64,000 nt of DNA from NCBI RefSeq assembly GCF_900113745.1, contig NZ_FOQL01000007.1:57617-121616 (forward strand). Direction: 5' to 3'. Positions 7,992 to 17,329 of the stretch are shown piece by piece (within the stretch, counting starts at the first letter, position 1; every line of letters begins with the position of its first letter). This DNA is from Pseudomonas guineae (GTDB lineage: Bacteria > Pseudomonadota > Gammaproteobacteria > Pseudomonadales > Pseudomonadaceae). A model generated the notes under the pieces. It ran no database searches. It was not told the DNA's origin and saw nothing but the letters and a program-made list of their open reading frames with translations. Made by a program: the position numbers and the translations under genes.

Positions 7992-8956
7992 TCAGCCGCC
8001 TCGACCTCGACGCCCTGCAAGCTGCACTTGCCGGCACTCCACTGCAGGACTGGTCCGCCGGCTTGCCTGGCCAGATCGATGCAAAACTGGCAATCGGTCA
8101 CGGTGATCTCGCGCGCTGGTATGGCGCGGTGCAAGCGTTGCCTGAACTGAAGGTTGAACAACTGGAGTTGCTGCACAACTTCAGCTTCAACGGCCGCTAC
8201 GATGAACCGATGCGCGCTACACTGAAAACTGCGTTGCAGGGCCTGATCCCCTGGCGCAAAGGACCATTTCATCTGTTTGACGTCCACGTCGACACCGAAT
8301 GGCGCTCAGACTGGAAGTGGCAGCGGGTGGCCCCCTATCTGGATCTGAAGGGCAAACGCGTACTGGATGTCGGCTGCGGCAACGGCTATTACATGTGGCG
8401 CATGCTTGGGGCCGGCGCGGACAGCGTGGTGGGCATCGACCCTAACTGGCTATTCCTCTGCCAGTTCCTGGCGATGAAGAACTACCTGCCCGATCTGCCT
8501 GTTTGGCACCTGCCGCTGGCCTTTGAAGAGTTACCCCGCAAACTGCAAGGCTTCGACACGGTGTTTTCCATGGGCGTGCTCTATCACCGCCGCTCCCCCA
8601 TCGATCATTTGATCGATCTCAAGGATTGTCTGGTCAAAGACGGTGAGTTGGTGCTGGAAACCTTGGTAGTGGAAGGCGATGCTCAGCAGGTACTGGTGCC
8701 CGAGGACCGCTACGCGCAGATGCGCAATGTCTGGTTCCTGCCCTCAGTGCCCGCGCTGGAACTGTGGCTGCGCCGCGCCGGCTTCGTGGATGTGCGCTGC
8801 GTGGATGTCAGCACCACCAGCGTGGAGGAGCAGCGTTCAACCGAGTGGATGCGTTTTCAGTCGTTGCCCGAGTTCCTCGACCCAGCCGACCACAGCCGTA
8901 CCCTCGAAGGGTTGCCGGCGCCGAGCCGCGCGGTGCTGATCGCCCGCAAGCCCTGA
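7988..8956 (+). CDS. cmoB: tRNA U34 carboxymethyltransferase CmoB
   Basis: The protein has 322 residues, the usual length. It transfers the carboxymethyl group from carboxy-SAM to 5-hydroxyuridine 34 in tRNA. The middle shows PFHLFDVHVDTEWRSDWKW followed by the methyltransferase loop VLDVGCGNGYYMWRM (about 125-140), then YHRRSPIDHL. The start overlaps the cmoA stop by 4 nt. A nested palindromic element begins 2 nt after the stop codon and probably ends or shields the transcript. Confidence 0.95.
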   Translation: MISRLDLDALQAALAGTPLQDWSAGLPGQIDAKLAIGHGDLARWYGAVQALPELKVEQLELLHNFSFNGRYDEPMRATLKTALQGLIPWRKGPFHLFDVHVDTEWRSDWKWQRVAPYLDLKGKRVLDVGCGNGYYMWRMLGAGADSVVGIDPNWLFLCQFLAMKNYLPDLPVWHLPLAFEELPRKLQGFDTVFSMGVLYHRRSPIDHLIDLKDCLVKDGELVLETLVVEGDAQQVLVPEDRYAQMRNVWFLPSVPALELWLRRAGFVDVRCVDVSTTSVEEQRSTEWMRFQSLPEFLDPADHSRTLEGLPAPSRAVLIARKP

Positions 8957-8957
8957 T

Positions 8958-9022
8958 GTAGGGTGGATGGCGCTCTACCCATCCACCGCTCTGGTGGATG
9001 AAAACAGCATCATCCACCCTAC
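8958..9022. repeat. Nested palindromic repeat, copy A
   Basis: The outer arms GTAGGGTGGATG (8958-8969) and CATCCACCCTAC (9011-9022) are exact inverse complements. Inside them CATCCACC (8980-8987) pairs with GGTGGATG (8993-9000) across GCTCT. The same design occurs at 42517-42588 and 43702-43776. It sits between convergent cmoB and pdxJ. A half-match to a second family (CCATCCTAC, compare 28765-28801) follows at 9032-9040. It resembles REP/REPIN-type repeats of pseudomonads. Confidence 0.85.
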
Positions 9023-9052
9023 GGGCTCAACCCATCCTACAAATCCCCCCGA

Positions 9053-9799
9053 CTAGCCGCGGTTAGCCGCTGAGGTGATCAGTTGTTTCATTTCCACCAC
9101 CGCCTGCTTGAAGCCAACAAACAGCGCATGCGCCACCAGCGCGTGGCCGATATTCAGCTCGTTGATCCCGGCAATCGCCGCCACCGGTTCGACGTTGTGG
9201 TAATGCAGGCCGTGGCCGGCATTGACGATCAAGCCATGGGCCAAACCGCAGGCCACACCGTCACGAATCCGCGCCAGCTCGCGCGCCGCCTCTTGAGGCG
9301 TATGAGCATCGGCATAGCGACCAGTATGCAGCTCAATGGCAGGGGCGCCGACACGCTTGGAGGCTTCAATCTGCTGCGGCTCCGGGTCGATAAACAGTGA
9401 CACTTCACAGCCAATCTTACTTAAGCGCTCAACAGCTGCACGAATCCTCGCTTCCTGGCCAGCGACGTCGAGGCCGCCTTCAGTGGTCAACTCCTGGCGA
9501 GTTTCCGGCACCAGGCAAACATGCTCGGGACGAATGCTTTCGGCAAATACGAGCATTTCCTCGGTGACGCCCATCTCGAAGTTCATGCGCGTCTGCATAA
9601 CCTCCTTGAGCAGGCGCACATCACGTTCTTGGATGTGCCGACGGTCTTCGCGCAGGTGCACGGTAATACCATCAGCCCCAGCCTCTTCAGCGTCCAGCGC
9701 GGCCTTAACCGGGTCTGGGTAGCGGGTGCCACGGGCCTGGCGCAGGGTGGCCACATGATCAATGTTCACACCCAGCAGAATACGATTAGCATCAGTCAC
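9053..9799 (-). CDS. pdxJ: Pyridoxine 5'-phosphate synthase PdxJ
   Basis: The protein has 248 residues. It condenses 1-deoxyxylulose 5-phosphate with 3-amino-2-oxopropyl phosphate in the last ring-closing step of vitamin B6 synthesis. Family landmarks are LLGVNIDHVATLRQARGT at the start, the catalytic His/Glu region TVHLREDRRHI, MNFEMGVTEEM and the C-terminal ELNIGHALVAHALFVG. It is the last gene of the lepB-side housekeeping run and overlaps recO by 8 nt, an arrangement conserved in gammaproteobacteria. Confidence 0.96.
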   Translation of the reverse strand: MTDANRILLGVNIDHVATLRQARGTRYPDPVKAALDAEEAGADGITVHLREDRRHIQERDVRLLKEVMQTRMNFEMGVTEEMLVFAESIRPEHVCLVPETRQELTTEGGLDVAGQEARIRAAVERLSKIGCEVSLFIDPEPQQIEASKRVGAPAIELHTGRYADAHTPQEAARELARIRDGVACGLAHGLIVNAGHGLHYHNVEPVAAIAGINELNIGHALVAHALFVGFKQAVVEMKQLITSAANRG

Positions 9800-10490
9800 G
9801 GCTTGGCTCCTTGAGCGTCATAAAAAGTTCGCGGCTGACCAGCGGTCGTCCGCCTAAATGGGGGGCCAGGGCCTGACGCATCAGGCGCTTAGCCGCAGCC
9901 AGGGCACCTGGAATGGTCCAATCGGCCTCGGCCATGGCCAGCAACTCTACCCCATGAAAAACCCCAGGCTGCAAATGCCCAACGGGGACCAGCCCAGTTT
10001 CGGTCTGTAGCCGGTACAGGCCGGCTTGCGCGATGGGATGTCCTTCGCTGTCCAGATTAAGGGCAAAACCATAGCCCAGCTCATCCAGCAAACGCCACTC
10101 AAAAGAACGCAGCAACGGTTCCAAGGCACGGCCCTCGGCCAGGGCCAAGACTGTCATGGCGTAGTGTTCGAAGACTGCAGGGTGGGGGACTTCAGCGGGG
10201 AGTAAGCGGATCAGCAGCTCATTGAGGTAGATGCCACTGAACAGTGCCTCACCAACCAGCAGATTGGGGATACCTGCAGGATCAAGACGGCCAACGTTTT
10301 TCAGCTCGCCGCGCCCACGAAACTCGGCCTCAAGCGGGATAAACGGCCGAGCCAGGCTGCCCGCCTTACCCCGCGCCCCCCGCAATACCGCACGCAGCCG
10401 ACCTTGCGGGGTAAGAAAATCCACTAGCGCACTGCTTTCGCGGTAAGCACGGCTGTGCAGCACATAAGCGGGCTGGCTAGAGGCAAGCAT
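9792..10490 (-). CDS. recO: DNA repair protein RecO
   Basis: The protein has 232 residues. RecO works with RecF and RecR to load RecA on SSB-coated DNA. The N-terminal OB-fold (YVLHSRAYRESSALVDFLTPQGR) is typical, followed by a helical domain; the RecO zinc-finger cysteines of some bacteria are absent, as is common in pseudomonads. It lies between era and pdxJ, its conserved neighbours, and overlaps the start of pdxJ. Confidence 0.93.
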   Translation of the reverse strand: MLASSQPAYVLHSRAYRESSALVDFLTPQGRLRAVLRGARGKAGSLARPFIPLEAEFRGRGELKNVGRLDPAGIPNLLVGEALFSGIYLNELLIRLLPAEVPHPAVFEHYAMTVLALAEGRALEPLLRSFEWRLLDELGYGFALNLDSEGHPIAQAGLYRLQTETGLVPVGHLQPGVFHGVELLAMAEADWTIPGALAAAKRLMRQALAPHLGGRPLVSRELFMTLKEPSRD

Positions 10491-10537
10491 CAGGGCTTAC
10501 TCAAAATAGCGGGCGCGAGAGTGCCCCCGCAGACGCA

Positions 10538-11440
10538 TCAAATATTATCGTAGCCCAGCGAACGCATGGCACGCTCATCGTCTGACCAGCCACTTTTGAC
10601 CTTGACCCACAGGTTCAGCATGACCTTGGAATCGAACATCACTTCCATGTCTTTACGGGCTTCTTGACCGATGCGTTTGATACGATCGCCTTTGTCGCCA
10701 ATGATGATCTTCTTCTGTCCGTCACGCTCGACCAGAATCAACGCATGGATATGCAGAATGCGCCCGTCACGCTTGAATTCCTCGATTTCTACAGTGATCT
10801 GGTACGGCAGTTCGGCACCCAGCTGACGCATGACTTTCTCACGCACCAGTTCGGCAGCGAAGAAGCGGCTGGAGCGATCGGTCACCTGGTCTTCCGGGAA
10901 GAAGTGCACGCCTTCGGGCAAACGCTCGCCCACCAGTTTTTCCAGGGTCTCAAGGTTATGCCCGTGCTGGGCGGATACCGGCACGATCTCGGCATTCGGC
11001 AACTGGGTGGCAAGCCACTCCACATGCGGCATCAGGTCTGCCTTATCCTCGAGGCGGTCGGTCTTATTGATCGCCAAAATCACCGGGCCCTCGACGTATT
11101 GAATACGCTCTAGGACCATCTGATCCTCGTCGGTCCAGCGGGTGCGATCAACCACGAAGATCACCACATCGACATCTTTCAGTGCCGATGACGCATTCCT
11201 ATTCATATAGCGATTGAGCGCTTTCTCGTTATTTTTGTGCAGACCAGGTGTATCGACATAGATGGCCTGCACCTCACCTTCGGTCTTAATACCGAGCATG
11301 TTGTGCCGCGTGGTCTGTGGCTTTCGCGAAGTGATCGCGAGCTTCTGCCCGAGAATATGGTTAAGCAACGTCGACTTACCCACGTTGGGCCGGCCGACGA
11401 TGGCGACATAGCCACAGCGTGTAACAGGTAAATCAGTCAT
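10538..11440 (-). CDS. era: GTPase Era
   Basis: The protein has about 300 residues. Era binds the 3' end of 16S rRNA and assists 30S maturation. The G domain has GRPNVGKSTLLN (G1), DTPGLH (G3) and NKTD (G4); a C-terminal KH domain follows (DRIKRIGQEARKDME). I chose the ATG at 11440 (MTDLPVT); the frame extends 5 codons further. It overlaps the rnc stop by 8 nt, the classical rnc-era coupling. Confidence 0.96.
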   Translation of the reverse strand: MTDLPVTRCGYVAIVGRPNVGKSTLLNHILGQKLAITSRKPQTTRHNMLGIKTEGEVQAIYVDTPGLHKNNEKALNRYMNRNASSALKDVDVVIFVVDRTRWTDEDQMVLERIQYVEGPVILAINKTDRLEDKADLMPHVEWLATQLPNAEIVPVSAQHGHNLETLEKLVGERLPEGVHFFPEDQVTDRSSRFFAAELVREKVMRQLGAELPYQITVEIEEFKRDGRILHIHALILVERDGQKKIIIGDKGDRIKRIGQEARKDMEVMFDSKVMLNLWVKVKSGWSDDERAMRSLGYDNI

Positions 11441-12122
11441 TGCCATTCTCCACACCCAGGGCGATCAGCGCAGCAGCGGCTGCCACCTGTTCGGCAATAC
11501 GCCGGCTAGCACCCTGCCCCAGGGTTTTATCATTCAGTAAGGTAATCTGACATTCGACCACGAACGACCGACAGTGTGGCTCGCCTTGGATATCTGCCAC
11601 CTCGTAGCGTGGCAGCTCACAACCGCGCGATTGCAAAAATTCCTGCAGGCGGGTTTTCGGGTCTTTATTGGTGTCGACTAGGGTTAGGCTGTCAAATTCG
11701 CTGGTCAGCCAGGCCAACACTCGCTCACGGGCAGCGTCCATTCCGGCGTCCAGGTAGATAGCGCCGATAAGCGCTTCCAGGGCATCAGCCAGAATCGACT
11801 CACGGCGAAAGCCACCGCTTTTCAATTCGCCCGACCCCAAGCGCAAGTACTCACCCAGGTCAAAACCGCGCGCCATTATTGCCAGCGTTTCACCCTTAAC
11901 CAAGCGCGCACGCAGGCGTGACAATTGCCCTTCACGGGCCAATGGAAAGCGCTGAAATAACGCTTCGCCGGCAACAAAATTGAGGATTGCATCCCCGAGA
12001 AACTCCAGACGCTCGTTATTGCGTCCAGCGAAGCTGCGGTGGGTCAACGCCAGGATCATCAACTCCTGGTCCTTGAAGGTATATCCGAGCTGCCGCTCGA
12101 GGCGAGCTAACGACGCGCTCAC
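11433..12122 (-). CDS. rnc: Ribonuclease III
   Basis: The protein has 229 residues. RNase III cleaves double-stranded RNA in rRNA precursors and regulatory duplexes. The signature NERLEFLGDAIL (about 36-47) and the second acidic cluster DALEALIGAIYLD are intact, and a C-terminal double-stranded RNA-binding domain is present. Its start overlaps the stop of the DUF4845 gene by 4 nt (ATGA), and its stop overlaps era. Confidence 0.96.
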   Translation of the reverse strand: MSASLARLERQLGYTFKDQELMILALTHRSFAGRNNERLEFLGDAILNFVAGEALFQRFPLAREGQLSRLRARLVKGETLAIMARGFDLGEYLRLGSGELKSGGFRRESILADALEALIGAIYLDAGMDAARERVLAWLTSEFDSLTLVDTNKDPKTRLQEFLQSRGCELPRYEVADIQGEPHCRSFVVECQITLLNDKTLGQGASRRIAEQVAAAAALIALGVENGND

Positions 12123-12496
12123 GGCATACGCACGCGGAATTCTTTATCGAAACGCACTACCAGATCGATATTCTCGATCAACGGCTCACGCTTCTCGTAT
12201 TTCAGGTGTACCCGAAACTCGTTGTTTTCCACTTTAATTTTCAATGCGTCCTGCATATCCAAATCGCGGATGCTGTTGACCTGCATACCTTTGCTGATAT
12301 GGCTGTAGAAATCGCTAACGCTACGCACATCGACGGCTTTATCGGTTTCGACCGAGGTAATCATTTTTTCCAGTGCCATGTTGTCGAAGTAATGTGGCAA
12401 TACCTTGAACGTCGCACTGGCCAAAAAGGCGACAACCGCAAGCACCATCAGCCAACTGAGAATCGACATTCCTTTTTGCGAATGCGCAGATTTCAT
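12119..12496 (-). CDS. DUF4845 family single-pass membrane protein
   Basis: The protein has 125 residues. One N-terminal transmembrane helix (GMSILSWLMVLAVVAFLAS, about 10-28) is followed by a small extracytoplasmic domain with YFDNMALEKMITS and a run of conserved-looking strands. This matches the DUF4845 protein usually found between lepB and rnc in Pseudomonas. The ATG at 12496 has GGGG upstream at suitable distance; the longer frame starts 4 codons earlier. Function is not known. Confidence 0.85.
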   Translation of the reverse strand: MKSAHSQKGMSILSWLMVLAVVAFLASATFKVLPHYFDNMALEKMITSVETDKAVDVRSVSDFYSHISKGMQVNSIRDLDMQDALKIKVENNEFRVHLKYEKREPLIENIDLVVRFDKEFRVRMP

Positions 12497-12560
12497 ATTT
12501 GTCCCCAAAATCGAGTGTTGTAAAAGCCGTTACCGCTGGAGGCAAGACTATATATAGCCT

Positions 12561-12585
12561 GCGACGCTGCGTTTAACAGCGTCGC
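12561..12585. terminator. Hairpin in the lepB-DUF4845 gap
   Basis: GCGACGCTG (12561-12569) pairs with CAGCGTCGC (12577-12585), a 9-bp GC-rich stem with a 7-nt loop. No U-run follows in the direction of transcription (minus strand), so this is more likely a processing or mRNA-stabilising hairpin, or a partial terminator, between lepB and the downstream genes. Confidence 0.5.
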
Positions 12586-12600
12586 AAATTCGTCAGCAGG

Positions 12601-13455
12601 TCAGTGGATCAGACCTACGCGAGAAAAATTTGGCAAGTTGCGCGACTTCGGGTCCGGCCAGCTCATCCAGATCGCGAAGGCTTTGCCGACGATATTTTGG
12701 TCCGGAACCATGCCCAACAGTGGCTTGGGGATGGCCGGATCATTCCAGTAACGACTGTCATTGGAGTTGTCGCGGTTGTCACCCATCATGAAGTAATGCC
12801 CTTGCGGCACCACCCACTCGCGACCAGGCTCAATACGATAGCGGCGCATTTCCTTACGGATCTGATGCTCTGCTTCGCCGAGCTTCTCGTTATACAGTGT
12901 CGCGCTGCCCAGGCTGCCGGGCTCATCGCCAATCAACTGCTGAGCCACAGACTCGCCATTAATGGTCAGACGCTTGTCACTGCTGTAGGCAATACGATCG
13001 CCGGCCAGGCCCACTACGCGCTTGATGTAGTTGATGTTCGGATCGCTGGGGTAGCGAAACACCATCACATCCCCACGCTGCGGATCACCCACCTCAATCA
13101 CCTTAGTGTCGAGCACAGGCAAGCGAATGCCGTAGGCGAATTTGTTGACCAAGATAAAATCGCCCACTTCCAGCGTCGGCTTCATCGAGCCGGATGGAAT
13201 CTGGAAGGGCTCGACCAGAAACGAACGCAACACCAGCACGATCGCCAGTACCGGGAAGAACGATTTACCGTACTCCATTAGCAGCGGCTCTTTATTCAAG
13301 CGTGCCACCACTAACTCATCAGGTTCACTGACCTGACCTTGGTAGGTGGCAATGGCTGCTCGCCGGCGCGGGGCCAGAAAGATCAGGTCGAACAACGCCA
13401 ACACGCCACAGACGGCGACAGCGATAACCAGCAGTAACGGGAAATTGATCGACAT
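12601..13455 (-). CDS. lepB: Signal peptidase I
   Basis: The protein has 284 residues. It removes signal peptides at the outer face of the inner membrane. Two N-terminal membrane segments flank a short loop. The catalytic Ser lies in PSGSMKPTLEVGDFI and the catalytic Lys in NYIKRVVGLAGD; MMGDNRDNSNDSRYW is the conserved box E. It starts 6 nt after lepA, the conserved lepA-lepB pair. Confidence 0.96.
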   Translation of the reverse strand: MSINFPLLLVIAVAVCGVLALFDLIFLAPRRRAAIATYQGQVSEPDELVVARLNKEPLLMEYGKSFFPVLAIVLVLRSFLVEPFQIPSGSMKPTLEVGDFILVNKFAYGIRLPVLDTKVIEVGDPQRGDVMVFRYPSDPNINYIKRVVGLAGDRIAYSSDKRLTINGESVAQQLIGDEPGSLGSATLYNEKLGEAEHQIRKEMRRYRIEPGREWVVPQGHYFMMGDNRDNSNDSRYWNDPAIPKPLLGMVPDQNIVGKAFAIWMSWPDPKSRNLPNFSRVGLIH

Positions 13456-13461
13456 AGGACC

Positions 13462-15261
13462 TTAACTATCCAACCTGAGCACAGCGAGGAAGGCTTCCTG
13501 TGGAATTTCCACATTACCGACCTGCTTCATGCGTTTCTTACCGGCCTTCTGCTTTTCTAGCAGTTTGCGTTTACGGCTAACGTCACCGCCGTAGCATTTG
13601 GCCAATACGTTCTTGCGCAGCGCCTTGACGGTAGTGCGCGCCACAATCTGCCCGCCAATGGCCGCCTGAATGGCGACATCGAACATCTGCCGAGGAATCA
13701 GTTCTTTCATCTTCTCGGTCAGCGCCCGGCCTTTGTAGTGAGCGTTGTCACGGTGCACGATCAACGCCAGGGCATCGACCTTCTCAGCATTGATCAGCAC
13801 ATCCAGCTTGACCAGGTTGGCCGACTGGTAACGGTCGAAGTGATAATCCAGCGAGGCATAACCGCGGCTGGTTGACTTCAGGCGGTCGAAGAAGTCCAAC
13901 ACCACTTCGTTCATCGGCAGGTCGTAAGTGACCTGCACCTGGGAGCCGAGGAACAGCATGTCATGCTGCACGCCACGCTTTTCGATGCATAGGGTAATGA
14001 CGTTACCCAGATGCTCCTGCGGCACGAGAATATTGGCGCGCACAATCGGCTCGCGCATGTCTTCGATGGCCGACAGATCCGGCAGTTTTGACGGGTTATC
14101 GACGTAGATCGTCTCGCCGGTCTTGAGCAGCAGTTCGAAAATCACCGTTGGCGCGGTGGTGATCAGGTCCAGGTCGTACTCGCGCTCCAGGCGCTCCTGA
14201 ATGATCTCCATGTGCAGCATGCCGAGGAAGCCACAACGAAAGCCAAAGCCTAGGGCATCCGAGCTCTCCGGGGTGTACTGCAAGGATGAGTCGTTCAGCG
14301 TGAGCTTTTGCAGGGCTTCGCGGAAGTCTTCGAAGTCATCTGAGCTAACCGGGAACAGGCCGGCGTAAACCTGCGGCTGGATGCGTTTGAAGCCCGGCAG
14401 CACATCAACATCCGGCGTCGAACTCAAGGTCAGGGTGTCGCCCACGGGCGCGCCATGAATATCCTTGATGCCGGCGATGATAAAGCCCACTTCGCCCGCT
14501 TTTAGATCAACGGTGGCGGTATGCTTTGGGTTAAACACACCAACGCTGTCGACCAAGTGAATCTTACCGGTGGATTTCACCAGCACCTTGTCACCTTTCT
14601 TAATCCGACCATGGCGTACACGTACCAGGGACACGACGCCCAGATAGTTGTCGAACCAGGAGTCGATGATCAGCGCTTGCAGCGGGTCTTCAATATTGCC
14701 GGTCGGCGCAGGAATGGTCTGCACCAGGCGCTCAAGCACCTCATCGACACCCAAACCGGTCTTGGCGCTGCAGGCCACTGCATCGGTGGCATCAATACCG
14801 ATGATCTTCTCGATTTCGTCCTTAACCCGGTCTGGGTCGGCCTGAGGTAAGTCGATCTTATTCAGCACTGGCATGACCTCAAGGCCCTGCTCAATGGCGG
14901 TGTAGCAATTGGCAACCGACTGCGCTTCTACGCCCTGCCCGGCATCCACCACCAGCAGCGCGCCTTCACAGGCCGCCAAGGAACGGCTGACCTCGTAGGT
15001 GAAGTCGACGTGACCTGGCGTATCAATAAAATTCAGCTGATAGGTAATGCCGTCACGCGCCTTGTAATACAAGGTGACGCTGTGCGCTTTGATGGTGATC
15101 CCGCGCTCGCGCTCAAGATCCATGGAATCCAGTACTTGGGCTTCCATTTCACGGTCAGCCAGGCCGCCACACATCTGGATAAAACGGTCAGCCAGGGTCG
15201 ACTTGCCGTGGTCAATGTGGGCGATGATGGAGAAATTGCGGATATGACTCAAATCACTCAC
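13462..15261 (-). CDS. lepA: Elongation factor 4 (LepA)
   Basis: The protein has 599 residues, full length. It is a ribosome-associated translational GTPase related to EF-G. The G domain shows AHIDHGKSTLADR (G1), RERGITIKA (G2), DTPGHVDF (G3) and NKIDLPQ (G4), and the C-terminal lysine-rich LepA domain (GGDVSRKRKLLEKQK) is intact. It heads the lepA-lepB unit, with its promoter probably in the 100 nt between its start and the mucD terminator. Confidence 0.97.
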   Translation of the reverse strand: MSDLSHIRNFSIIAHIDHGKSTLADRFIQMCGGLADREMEAQVLDSMDLERERGITIKAHSVTLYYKARDGITYQLNFIDTPGHVDFTYEVSRSLAACEGALLVVDAGQGVEAQSVANCYTAIEQGLEVMPVLNKIDLPQADPDRVKDEIEKIIGIDATDAVACSAKTGLGVDEVLERLVQTIPAPTGNIEDPLQALIIDSWFDNYLGVVSLVRVRHGRIKKGDKVLVKSTGKIHLVDSVGVFNPKHTATVDLKAGEVGFIIAGIKDIHGAPVGDTLTLSSTPDVDVLPGFKRIQPQVYAGLFPVSSDDFEDFREALQKLTLNDSSLQYTPESSDALGFGFRCGFLGMLHMEIIQERLEREYDLDLITTAPTVIFELLLKTGETIYVDNPSKLPDLSAIEDMREPIVRANILVPQEHLGNVITLCIEKRGVQHDMLFLGSQVQVTYDLPMNEVVLDFFDRLKSTSRGYASLDYHFDRYQSANLVKLDVLINAEKVDALALIVHRDNAHYKGRALTEKMKELIPRQMFDVAIQAAIGGQIVARTTVKALRKNVLAKCYGGDVSRKRKLLEKQKAGKKRMKQVGNVEIPQEAFLAVLRLDS

Positions 15262-15367
15262 GGATCAACACTCGAAAAGGTCGCAGGCGACTGCCCGCCG
15301 AAAATAGCCGCGAAGTGTACCCGAAAGCCACCTTGCACGTCACCACGGCCGCAAAGCGGCTGTATGT

Positions 15368-15393
15368 AAAAGGGCGACCGAAGTCGCCCTTTT
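15368..15393 (-). terminator. Rho-independent terminator of the algU-mucABCD operon
   Basis: AAAAGGGCGAC (15368-15378) pairs with GTCGCCCTTTT (15383-15393). Read on the minus strand the loop is the stable TTCG tetraloop and the distal arm ends in a T-run. It lies 15 nt after the mucD stop. Confidence 0.85.
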
Positions 15394-15408
15394 ACTCTGT
15401 CGTTACCG

Positions 15409-16845
15409 TTAGTCGGCTAGCTTAAAGGTGATAAAGCTAGCGCGCCCCTGGCGCAGCACCCGCATCGATACCGAACGATTCTTCGGCAGCGCCTGCGCCA
15501 CCTCGGTAAAGGTCTTGGCCGAGTTGATCGACTCATTGTTCAAATGAGTGATCACATCGCCCGGGCGCAAGCCAATCAGCGCCGCGGGCCCTTCCTGCAC
15601 TTCGGAAATCACCACACCCCCTTTGAGGTCGAGGCTCTTCTTCTGCTCAGCGCTCAACTCAACCACCTTGACCCCAAGACGGTTGCTGCTGCGCTCGACA
15701 CCTGGGGCCGCGTTACCCGCCAAGGTTTCGCCATCTTCCGGTAGCGCACCGATGGTCAACTTTAATTTCTTACGTGCGCCATCGCGCACCACGTCCAGCT
15801 CGGCGCGAGCGCCCGGCTTGAGAGCTCCGACCAGATGCGGCAGATCAGCCGACATAATGATCGGCTTACCATCCAGACTGAGAATTACATCACCCACCTG
15901 CAAACCGCCTTTAGCAGCCGGCCCGTCCTCTAGAACCTGAGCGACCAGCGCACCGGCCGGCTTATCCAGGCCAAACGACTCGGCCAGGTCCTTATTCACC
16001 TCCTGAATCACCACACCCAGCCAACCTCGACTGACCTTACCCTCCGCCTTGAGCTGATCCGCCACGTCCATGGCCACACTCATTGGGATGGCAAACGACA
16101 AACCCATAAAACCGCCGGAACGGGTGAAAATCTGAGAGTTGATACCGACCACTTCGCCGGCCAGGTTGAACAGCGGGCCACCCGAGTTACCTGGGTTGAT
16201 CGCCACGTCAGTCTGAATGAACGGCACATAGCTCTCATTCGGCAGGCTACGGCCTTTGGCGCTGACAATACCGGCGGTGACCGAGTGATCGAAGCCGAAT
16301 GGTGAACCAATTGCCAAGACCCACTCGCCGACTTTCAACTCTTCCGACTTGCCCAACTTGACGATTGGTAGGCCAGTGGCCTCAATCTTAAGTAACGCCA
16401 CGTCGCTGCGCGGATCAGTACCAATCAGCTTGGCTTCTAATTCACTGCGATCCGCCAGACGCACAATTATTTCATCGGCATCGGCAATCACGTGGTTGTT
16501 GGTCAGTACATAGCCATCGGCGGAAATGATAAAGCCCGAACCCAGCGACTGCGCCTCACGCTGACGACCACCACCGGGCGTACGCGGCATTTGCGGAATA
16601 TTACGCTCGAAAAACTCGCGAAACATCGGCGGCAGGCCTTCCAAGTCAGGCACGTTAAGCTGACCCGCGCCGGCCGCTGCGCGATCCGGCAACTTCTGCC
16701 GGGTACTGATATTAACCACCGCCGGCGACGCTTGCTCAACCAGCTCGGTGAAATCCGGCAGACTTGCCTGAGCAAGCAACGCTTGCCCCATCAGCAACAT
16801 GGCACACAACGTAGTAAAGGTAGATCTCAGACCAAGCTTAGACAT
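15409..16845 (-). CDS. mucD: Periplasmic serine protease MucD (DegP/HtrA family)
   Basis: The protein has about 478 residues. A signal peptide ends near LLAQASLPDF. The trypsin-like triad is intact: His in TNNHVIAD (about 117), Asp in DPRSDVALL (about 150) and Ser in GNSGGPLFN (about 220). Two PDZ domains follow. MucD degrades misfolded envelope proteins and dampens AlgU activation. The frame is open to 16992, but the ATG at 16845 has GGGAG upstream and starts the signal peptide. It is the last gene of the operon, 28 nt after mucC. Confidence 0.95.
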   Translation of the reverse strand: MSKLGLRSTFTTLCAMLLMGQALLAQASLPDFTELVEQASPAVVNISTRQKLPDRAAAGAGQLNVPDLEGLPPMFREFFERNIPQMPRTPGGGRQREAQSLGSGFIISADGYVLTNNHVIADADEIIVRLADRSELEAKLIGTDPRSDVALLKIEATGLPIVKLGKSEELKVGEWVLAIGSPFGFDHSVTAGIVSAKGRSLPNESYVPFIQTDVAINPGNSGGPLFNLAGEVVGINSQIFTRSGGFMGLSFAIPMSVAMDVADQLKAEGKVSRGWLGVVIQEVNKDLAESFGLDKPAGALVAQVLEDGPAAKGGLQVGDVILSLDGKPIIMSADLPHLVGALKPGARAELDVVRDGARKKLKLTIGALPEDGETLAGNAAPGVERSSNRLGVKVVELSAEQKKSLDLKGGVVISEVQEGPAALIGLRPGDVITHLNNESINSAKTFTEVAQALPKNRSVSMRVLRQGRASFITFKLAD

Positions 16846-16873
16846 ACAACTCCCCATCAGGTCAGCAAAAGTC

Positions 16874-17329
16874 TTAAAACGCTGTCGCGGTGCCCGCAAG
16901 CAATGCACGCAACACCACGGGTTGTAGCGCCGGGTCACCGGCCGTAAAACGGCTGCGCCAGCGCACGGCGCAGCAGGCAAACAGAAAACCAAATAACGCG
17001 CTGAGTATCACCCAGGGCTCACTCAACCCCAGTTGCTCAGCCAAAATGGCGACTGAAAAGAGCCCGAGCAACGGCAGCAAATAAACCAACAGCGAGCCAC
17101 GTACCAGTAAATCCTCGCGCACACCGATGATGACCCCATCACCAACAGCCAGCTGCAGACTCGACAGCGCTCGCACATAACCACGGCGTCCGCTTGCCCC
17201 AAGCTGGTCAAGTAAGCCTTGGCCGCAACCGGCTTTGACCGAACAGCTGGAGCAGGTGCTTTTACGCAGGGTTTCGACCCACACAGCACCTGGCTCGACA
17301 GCCACCACTCGGCCCTGTTCCTCAATCAC
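16874..17329 (-). CDS. mucC: MucC/RseC-family membrane protein
   Basis: The protein has 151 residues. An N-terminal domain with a Cys cluster (STCSSCSVKAGCGQGLL) precedes two transmembrane helices (about 75-125), the standard SoxR-reducing/RseC-family plan. In the AlgU operon it has a minor modulatory role. It overlaps mucB by 4 nt and precedes mucD. Confidence 0.92.
   Translation of the reverse strand: MIEEQGRVVAVEPGAVWVETLRKSTCSSCSVKAGCGQGLLDQLGASGRRGYVRALSSLQLAVGDGVIIGVREDLLVRGSLLVYLLPLLGLFSVAILAEQLGLSEPWVILSALFGFLFACCAVRWRSRFTAGDPALQPVVLRALLAGTATAF

Noticed and set aside
8958..9040. Repeat cluster considered as CRISPR
   Set aside because: The units are inverted and nested, not regularly spaced direct repeats, and no cas gene is present.
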